Below, in pieces: positions 57,901-64,000 of a DNA stretch of 64,000 nt. Position 1 is the first letter of the stretch; each line of letters begins with the position of its first letter. The stretch comes from Apostichopus japonicus (Eukaryota; Echinodermata; Holothuroidea; Aspidochirotida; Stichopodidae). The DNA lies in NCBI RefSeq assembly GCF_037975245.1, contig NC_092576.1, positions 31,536,611 to 31,600,610 on the forward strand, given 5' to 3'. The notes under the pieces are model-generated. The model saw only the letters and a list, made by a program, of their open reading frames with translations, searched no databases and was not told the origin of the DNA. The position numbers and the translations under genes were made by a program.

Positions 57901-60900
57901 GGGTCCGGCGAGACTCGAAGGGAAGGCAGAACCGAGGTTTCACTCCAGATCCGAGCCGGGAACCAGAGCTATACAATCGACTGCTGGGTCCTCAGAGATT
58001 GGCTCCGGAGGGCCCGGGCCCGACGAGAACGGGGGCGCAGGGGCAGAAGCCCGGCCCGCAGATCTCCAAACGAGATCCAAAACTGGTCCCGAAGTCGGGA
58101 GCCTACGAGAGTAACAACATTTACAACTGCGACATTTACAATAACATTTACAACTACATCAACATTTACAACGAGATTAACAACTGCTAGGCCCCCCAGA
58201 ACGGGGTAGCAGGTGCAGAAGCCCGGCCCGCAGACCCCCTAACCGGAGCCGCGGCCGGTCCTGAGGCCGGGAACCGACGAGATTACCAATGCCGGGCCCC
58301 CAGAACGGGGTAGCAGGGGCAAGCGCCCAATCCAAAAAGAGAACCAGCCCCGAGCCAGGTCCCCACGTCAAAGGGAGAAATACTTATCCCCAGACACCAA
58401 ACACAGACATCGATGCCGAGGAGCGATCGCAACCCACGGCCAGCCCGGCCGCGACACCACGATCAATCCCAGACCAAAGAATGGAACCTGATTTGTTCCC
58501 CGGCAAGGACGACCTGGTTTGCAGAGCGTCGGGCAACCTGTCCGGCCTAGACGACGAGGTCGACCCCTAGTTTTCGGGGTTACAGAGGACGGTTACTCCC
58601 GCTTCCCAGAATAGGGGGAGTGTCCCCCCCCCCCCCCCCCCGGAACTAGCAGCTTGAGCGGCGACGACAGGTTTGAATCATTTGCGGAAAAACACCGCTA
58701 CCACTACACATCCCAAATGTGTGTTTATTTATCGAGTACCTGCAGACACTCATGGGTCATATTCTCCTCGCTAATTATACTCCTCTCTAATCATAATTCA
58801 TCGCCATTTGCCTAGGTTAAAATCTTACTTGTGTTTAAAAACACTGTCGTTTAAAACACTGGTGAACCCACTTCCAGAACATGTCAAAATGCGTAAGACT
58901 GAGGGGTTTCAAATCGGTTCTCATGACGTACAGTATTCCGTTTACTTTAAAACCTTGGCAAACTGCCAGGAAGAGAACTTTCTCGAGACTTGGCAAAGTG
59001 CCAGGAAACATAACGCTCATAGATCCTTGGCAAACTGCCAGAAAAAAAGGTACAACGTGGCACATTGTTAAGAGAGGAGGGGGGGGGGCCAAGCAGCCAC
59101 CTGGCTTGACACGTGTAAGCTCAACTTTTACTGCAACGAGCTATCGACTACGTGAGCGATCCTATGGAATAAGCCTTTCTTCCTATTTCTTTGGTGAAAT
59201 ACCAAGACAAACGCGTTAGTAAGTTGAAAAAGGGGTAGGATACAACCCCAGCAAGTTACAAGCGCTAACACGCTCCGAACATACAGCATGCGCTTCATGA
59301 ACAATGTTCGATGTTCCGACATCTTAAGCAGAGTTGCATTTCGTAGCACCTGAGGGCCTAGTCTTGACTAGCCTAGGCGCTAGGTGGTTTCAATAGGAAG
59401 CTGGAAACCTTTACTGCACTACGAAATGGACACATCTCGACAGGAAGAGATTTGAGAAATAACGGGTACGTTATCATAACATTCAATACGTGGTTATTAC
59501 GTTAAATGTGGTGTTGATAAAACGTTGACATAAGATGCCTATGAGATATTACGTTATATTAATGTTATATTAATGTCTTAACGGAAATTGTTTTGAAATA
59601 ATAGCCCCTAAAGGGTTTCGGTAACATATTTCTTACACCTCTAATAACGCTATCATAGCAAAAGACTAAACATTTAGTAACGCCTTTGTGTTTGCTGAGT
59701 AACTCCCTGCACTCCGTTCAACAGCCAGGATTTATGAGGTGGAATTTCTACAAACCCACCCTACACATCCCCTGTTGGGAGTTTGTTCCTGGTGAGTAGG
59801 GCTGTAGCTTAGTTAGCTCAGTGGTTAAACCCGGTGCCTTCCAATCAAAAGGTCCCCGGTTCAAGTCACCCCAAGATTAATGTATGTTGTCCAGTTACAG
59901 AGCTGTTGACAATTCATAGTCATGGACATTAAAATATGAATGTACGAGACTGACTTTGGTCAGCTTGCGGCTTTGATAAGCCAATGAGGCTTCTTCACAA
60001 GTTCCTACTTGCAGGATGATCTAAATTACATACACAAATACATACATACACTGTAGTTGTAAAAGCCACATAGCAGCTGTAGCATTGATTAAGACTCTGA
60101 TGAAGCAAACTATCCATTCAGTACTCAATTTTTGGAGAGCACTGTGGTCAAGTGGTGTAGGCAGTGTACTGGTGATCTAAGGCTTGCAGGTTTTAGTCCT
60201 GGCCAGATCATTCTGTTGTTTCCTTGGGCAAGGCACTTTATCTCCACTGCGCCTTTCCATCCAGGAGGGATTTCTCTCAGTTTAACAGGTTATTGTTGAC
60301 CAGGGTAATATTGCTAGCGCCTCTGGCTTCGTTATCGATAGATAGGCCGGCGCAGTTCAACCCTCAATATTATTATTAATATTATTTTTCATGGAAAGAA
60401 CCTCCATTAAACCTCCCTACAGGGTACAGCTTAGGTCTACATCATCAAGGCATTACTTTTCTTCAGAGGTTTTCTGATTGCAACTGGCTGATAACTAAAG
60501 GGGTCATCAGCGGTACTGTGGTACTGCAAGCAGTACCGCGAGTGCTGCTGTACTGCAGGCGCTAACAAGGTCATCATACAGGCCACGGTCCTTGACTTCT
60601 TTAGCAGCATATACAGAGAAACCACTTTCCTGCACCACAGTGGCGTCAGCAGGGCAAAGGGTCGGCCCCAACACTCTATTTGCAAAGATAACCAGGTTTC
60701 ATGTACTTCCGCCTCGCTCTCAGGACTCCAGAACAGAGAGATTGTGCCGTCTGGCATGGGAGACCCTCACCACAGCTGCAGAATCTGGCACGGCCCTATG
60801 GGTCTCCCATATAGCCAGAAAGGAGAGTGTGAGGGCCGATGCTCTGCCCAGGGGACAACTCGACCCCGACGAGTAAACCCTTCGCAAGGAACACGCGGTA

Positions 60901-63347
60901 GGTTTTTCCACATGTTTGGCATACCTCTGATAGACCTGCTTACGACAAAGGGCAACAATGGGCTGCCCATCTTTTGTAACAGGCGGTCCCACCTGCAGCC
61001 TCCCACATAGCGCCAGGTCCCTGCCTTGAGACGGACCAGAGGTTTAAATTCTTCCCCCCCTTTGGCATGATCAGCCAGATACTGAGGAAGATTCGCAGCT
61101 CCAAGGGTAAACTCATCCTAGTGGCTCCCTCCGGGTCCCAGGCCGCAGGTCCCACACGCAGGCCCCAGACGGGGACGTCTGGTTTTCCAGACGGCTCCAC
61201 GCTGGGCATTAGCCCAGACATTGACCAGCTCACCAAAGGCATGGCTAATCGCCGTCCACGAGTCAGACAGTTAGCCCCCTCTGCGGGGCTCTCAGCAGTG
61301 CTGCAGGGCCGCTGTACGAATCAACGGGGAACGCTTCCCTGGCTGCTCTTACAAAGAAACCACTCTTCGTCATTGCGGTAGCGTCAGCGTGAAGGAGTGA
61401 CCTCCAAGCCCTAACAACCAAACAGAACCACATCAGATTCGAGGGCCATGGGGCGAGGACGGTTCCAGAACCGTCCCTTATTGCCAAGAACCGGGCCTTG
61501 ACTTTCTTGCCCGGGGACATTTTCTTTCCGGAAATCAAAACCCTTTCATCAGTGGCTGAGGACAAGCGATGGTGCCCAGTCAGGGCACTGAAGTGGTACT
61601 TAAACAGGACAGAGAAGTTGAGACAAACAACGTCCCTTTTCATCCTGCCACGACCACCTTAAACAGCAGCCGCCAAGGATACCCTATCCCGATGGCTAGT
61701 AGAGATGATCCGCCCGTTCACGATGGGGGGATACCCGGCCAAGAGATCACAACATCAGTGGGGCCTCGGCTACCACAGCTCTCTCTGCCGGTATCCCGAT
61801 ACAGGACATCCTCAAGGTGGCAGCGTGGAAAACACCAACTACGTCCGTCGCCTGTTACTTACCTGACACTCTACACGCCGAGGCAGCTTTTGGTAGCGCG
61901 GTGATGCGAGGTCCGGTTGGTACTTGGTCCCACCCCTCGGGCCTCCCACCATCGGGCAGTGCCACTCGGTGCTAAGGTTGTGAGGAGACAGGTAAGCGAG
62001 GAGCGAAGTAAATATTCCAAAACTTACTGGTTTGGATATTTACGAGTGACGAGCTTACCTGTCTCCATTCCCGCCTCCCTCCCCCGAGGGGGTGGGACAC
62101 AGCCGGACGGGGGAGCAGTCGTTCGACTAGGCTCACGACTCCAAGCACAACACCAGATAGACAGAGCCAACAACTACTAAGAGTCATCGGCCAGGTCTAT
62201 CGGTGAGGGCAACTTTGCACCCTGTGTTTTTCATAGGCGTACTCACCTAAGTTGTCTTAGGGTTAGCAAGTGTTGGGCCTTTACAGGATGAGGCTCCTTG
62301 TTAGGAAAAAGGGGTAGTTTCGCCTGCAGGGCTCAGGAGAGTGTCCCCCCCCCTTACCCGCTGCGGCGGGGAGGATTACACTCTCCCTGCTAGGAAGGCA
62401 TCAGTGCCTTTTGTTAAGGGCTCACCTTTGAGAAGTTTAGTCGACGGGAGTCCTTGGGGGTGGCCAGAGGATTCTGGCCACCCCTATTTCGGTGACCGTG
62501 AGGCCACTTTTAAGGAGTGGTCTCATGAGTAGTGAGGAGTGACCGAGGGGGGGGGTTCGGTCATAGAGGGCGCACAGTGTTATTATTTTACCAGGACTTT
62601 ATAGGCACGGTAGAATGAGGTGCTAAGGTTGTGAGGAGACAGGTAAGCTCGTCACTCGTAAATATCCAAACCAGTAAGTTTTGGAATTTCTGAAGGATAT
62701 ATGTTTGCAATACAATACTAATTTGTAGAAGAATATCGACATAGAATATGGTACGTCAACATGCGTTAAGGAAGCTTTGTTATTTAGTTGATAGCATTTA
62801 ATCCTAAACTTCTTAGTAAAAGTAAAAAAAAGATTGTGTTTGACCAATACACTACTCATCCATATTTACCAGCCAAGTGAATTTGAATGAGGTTCATTCG
62901 ACTATGATATATCGAATGTATACCCCGTGGTGGACTGTTTTTACGATTGTATCACTTTATGTTGCTCTAAAGAATCTTACATTACTGTAAATTCCAAACG
63001 TCATAAGACTGCCGCCTTGTTCGTAAATATTAACTTCTAATCTTGTCTCCGTCACAGATTCCAATATCTTGTTTACACCTCGATTACTCTTCCATCAAGT
63101 TTGAAGGGGACACTATTATACTACACAGCGGGATACCTTTACCAATACTTCCGACTGTAGAAAAGATACACATAGCTGGAGGTAATGCACAGTATGACAA
63201 CACGGGGACATTATCAGGAATATCCTATGGAAATCAATATCGACGACATGGTGATGCAAAAAGTACAAACCAGGAGACATTAACAGAAAAGGATATTTTG
63301 AATTTGCTTCGCTATGGAATGAAATGTCGACGAATAAAGGAGCTGAT
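53483..63347 (+). CDS. Second NACHT-LRR-like gene, partial (paralogue)
   Basis: Two exons are visible: 53483-54981 (NACHT) and 63058-63347 (LRR-like), joined in phase 0 across an 8.1 kb intron that carries a DIRS element. The gene runs off the right edge, because exon 63058-63347 ends in phase 2 before GTAAGT and no next exon is visible before 64000. The NACHT exon is entered in phase 1 just as in the first gene, so at least one 5' exon must exist. I could not find Ig, TM or linker exons in 32-53 kb. The 5' half may be absent, degraded, or supplied by exons too small to recognise. It shares exon lengths, phases and motifs with the 20.9 kb gene, so the two arose by duplication. Confidence 0.75.
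55492..55650 (+). CDS. Possible alternative terminal exon of the second gene
   Basis: After a strong acceptor (ctgtttttttcag) the sequence is open for 52 codons in phase 0, the phase left by the NACHT exon. It starts ENCKGCRIFKLIRKISACAN and stops at TGA 55648-55650. AATAAA occurs near 55919. It would give a short NACHT isoform with a Cys-rich end. I recognise no homologue, and an open stretch of this length can occur by chance. Confidence 0.22.
55660..56300. other. Intron of second gene, no recognisable feature
   Basis: This A+T-rich DNA lies between the possible alternative exon and the DIRS element. AATAAA near 55919 is the only signal noted. Confidence 0.4.
56317..56435. repeat. Left inverted terminal repeat of the DIRS element
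   Basis: This is nearly identical to the reverse complement of 62530-62648 over about 118 bp, including gtgcctataaagtcctggta and aaataataacactgtgcgcc. The C-run length differs slightly. Confidence 0.9.
57026..58570 (+). pseudogene. DIRS gag-like region
   Basis: It starts MFRPGRSWVEHDLCPKCRTY with a C-x2-C...C-x2-C pattern, then meets a stop at 57140. Arg/Gly/Pro-rich GC-rich sequence continues in several frames to 58570. A 146-bp direct duplication (agtacccctaacggtcccgg at 57335 and 57481) and an A24 run at 57750-57773 lie inside. It is much more G+C-rich than the host DNA around it. It cannot encode a working protein as it stands. Confidence 0.6.
58955..59041. repeat. Three copies of ttggcaaactgccag
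   Basis: Near-palindromic 15-mers lie at 58955-58969, 58990-59004 (ttggcaaagtgccag) and 59027-59041, spaced 35 and 37 bp. They fit the TTGGC-N5-GCCA form of nuclear factor I half-site pairs, but there is no promoter context. Confidence 0.6.
59800..60120 (+). mobile_element. tRNA-derived SINE
   Basis: The head at 59806-59876 reads tagctcagtggttaaacc (A box) and ggttcaagtc (B box) 30-40 bp later, with an anticodon-like ccttccaatca, resembling tRNA-Gly. Stems do not close well, so it is not a tRNA gene. The body carries cggctttgataagccaatga. It replaces part of the DIRS interior. Confidence 0.65.
60135..60400 (+). mobile_element. Second SINE with conserved-core-like segment
   Basis: The head tggtcaagtggtgtaggcag and ggttttagtcctggcc are diverged A and B box regions. 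The central phrase ccttgggcaaggcactttat matches the core typical of V/Deu-type SINEs. It ends in an ATT-rich repeat (tattattattaatattattt) near 60367-60388. Confidence 0.65.
60590..61980 (+). pseudogene. DIRS RNase H and tyrosine recombinase remnants
   Basis: Frame 60592-60876 holds LCRLAWETLTTAAESGTALW and then VSHIARKESVRADALPRGQL, the RNase H end of DIRS polyproteins. Frame 60744-61010 continues FGIPLIDLLTTKGNNGLPIF. The recombinase end reads GASATTALSAGIPIQDILKV, then AAWKTPTTSVACYLPDTLHA. The Arg of the usual RAHDVR motif appears lost (RDHNISG). Multiple stops separate the pieces. Confidence 0.65.
61969..62066. repeat. Internal complementary region of the DIRS element
   Basis: The first half (gctaaggttgtgaggagaca to gcgaagtaaat, 61971-62013) complements the left end. 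The second half (attccaaaacttactggttt to cttacctgtctcc) complements the right end. They meet near 62013, as if copied from a circular junction. Confidence 0.85.
62530..62648. repeat. Right inverted terminal repeat of the DIRS element
   Basis: This is the reverse complement of the left repeat. The unique right extension ctcgtcactcgtaaatatcc to ttggaat reaches about 62687 and is found, complemented, in the internal region. Confidence 0.9.
63058..63347 (+). CDS. Second gene: LRR-like exon
   Basis: This is a 290-nt exon after TCCGTCACAG, phase 0 in and phase 2 out, like exons 9 and 13 of the first gene. It starts IPISCLHLDYSSIKFEGDTI and ends YGMKCRRIKELM with the donor inside the Met codon. It has a longer middle part than its homologues (a polar stretch with NQYRRHGDAKSTNQETL). 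The following 77-nt type exon was not found before the window ends. Confidence 0.75.
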
Positions 63348-64000
63348 GTAAGTAAAATTCAAGACGTTTACCCTAACGGATGTAGATGGAGTAAATTCAG
63401 TTGCATTTAATTAAGGTTGTCGCATAAACATTGTACATTACGTATACAACTGATTCATTCATATGGGGACGTTCATTCCAGATAGGATGGTTCAGATAAT
63501 GTTCTACAGACCTATGTATAATGAACATATATATTAGTCATCACATAAAGTTCTTTACTGAGTCATGTACCCGTGGCTATTTCTAATGATTTCATTTCGT
63601 AGTTAAGTTAATAATTTACAACAAGCTACTCATTTGAAGGAGGTCTTATCTCACGAAAATGTTGAACGACATCCTAGTTGCCTACACTACTATTACTTCA
63701 AGGCCCAATAACGTTAGGTCAATAGCTTTGTTTCTAACTACTGTAATAGGCTAGGTAAGGTAAGTACCGTTTACAATATGAATCCCACAAAGCGGAATGC
63801 ATCGTATTGCCAATTGCTACCTTGCCTTTGCAAAGATTTATGTTACTGTTGGAGCACACACTGTACTGTGTCTTTATTTATATGTTTGATTTAAACTACT
63901 ATTTAATCACATATAAGTCCCATTAGTTCCACAACATCACCATATGGTTGTAAGTTACAATGCCAGCCTATATCGATTACGAGTACGCCACATATAAATA
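63348..64000. other. Intron of the second gene to window end
   Basis: It follows the GTAAGT donor at 63348. The next 77-nt exon seen in the first gene is not found here. Nothing else is supportable. Confidence 0.5.

Larger units (their letters stand above)
56301..62687 (+). mobile_element. DIRS-type tyrosine-recombinase retrotransposon, degenerate
   Basis: About 120 bp at 56317-56435 (tacctgtctcctcacaacct through cctcggtcactcctca) is inverted at 62530-62648. Ends extend separately to about 56301 and 62687. Inside, 61969-62066 joins the complements of both extreme ends, the internal complementary region expected of DIRS1-like elements. In plus-strand order there are a gag-like start with CPKCRTYTRRDPCLVC (57059-57115), RNase H (WVSHIARKESVRADAL near 60820; IPLIDLLTTKGNN near 60920) and a tyrosine recombinase (61560-61980; AGIPIQDILKVAAWKTPTTS). 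Many stops and frameshifts make it inactive, and the RT segment expected between 58.6 and 60.4 kb is missing. It sits in sense orientation in the intron of the second NACHT gene. Confidence 0.85.

Noticed and set aside
57164-57976. Pro/Ser-rich minus-strand open frames
   Set aside because: They are complements of the GC-rich DIRS gag region and its homopolymer run.
59806-59876. Functional tRNA-Gly gene
   Set aside because: A and B boxes are present, but acceptor and T stems do not pair well and a SINE body follows.

Overview
This window reads as nuclear DNA of an invertebrate deuterostome. It is A+T-rich and intron-rich, it is crowded with DIRS, non-LTR, SINE and foldback/MITE-type elements, and it holds tandem NACHT-domain immune-type genes. 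An echinoderm, probably a sea cucumber, is my best guess. That guess is an inference from gene content and repeat types, not from a species-specific marker. Nothing here looks bacterial, so operons and ribosome binding sites do not apply.

The main gene runs on the + strand from 4428 to 32025. By reading splice sites and intron phase I assembled an 18-exon model with an unbroken 1340-codon frame. It encodes a signal peptide, four Ig-like domains (exons 1-4), one transmembrane helix (exon 5), a short basic cytoplasmic stretch (exons 6-7), a full NACHT NTPase with its winged-helix region (exon 8), a twice-repeated LRR-like module (exons 9-15) and a short tyrosine-containing tail with its stop codon and AATAAA signal (exons 16-18). 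If correct, it is a cell-surface Ig receptor whose cytoplasmic part is an NLR-type NACHT-LRR engine. That architecture is unusual and I consider it the main discovery here. The weakest link is the join across the 10.9 kb intron 6. It depends on a 28-nt exon at 20245-20272, whose length and phase (0 in, 1 out) are exactly what is needed to connect the Ig-TM half to the NACHT half.

A second, paralogous NACHT gene begins at 53483 (exon 53483-54981) and continues with an LRR-like exon at 63058-63347 and then beyond the window. I found no Ig or TM exons for it. Its first visible intron (8 kb) contains a degenerate DIRS-type retrotransposon (56301-62687) with inverted terminal repeats and an internal complementary region. 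SINEs and unassigned DNA now occupy the place where its reverse transcriptase should be.

The layout is as follows. 1-3850 holds dispersed and tandem repeats. 3853-4345 is a 27-bp minisatellite just upstream of the receptor start exon. 4404-9322 carries the ectodomain and TM exons. 9323-20244 is intron 6, which contains two oppositely oriented GC-rich minisatellite arrays around a broken tnp2-like transposase, plus two foldback-like elements. 20245-32025 carries the NACHT, LRR-like and tail exons. 32026-53482 is transposon-rich intergenic DNA with three LINE copies on the minus strand, a MITE nested by a foldback, and a 3.8 kb TIR element. 53483-64000 is the second NACHT gene.
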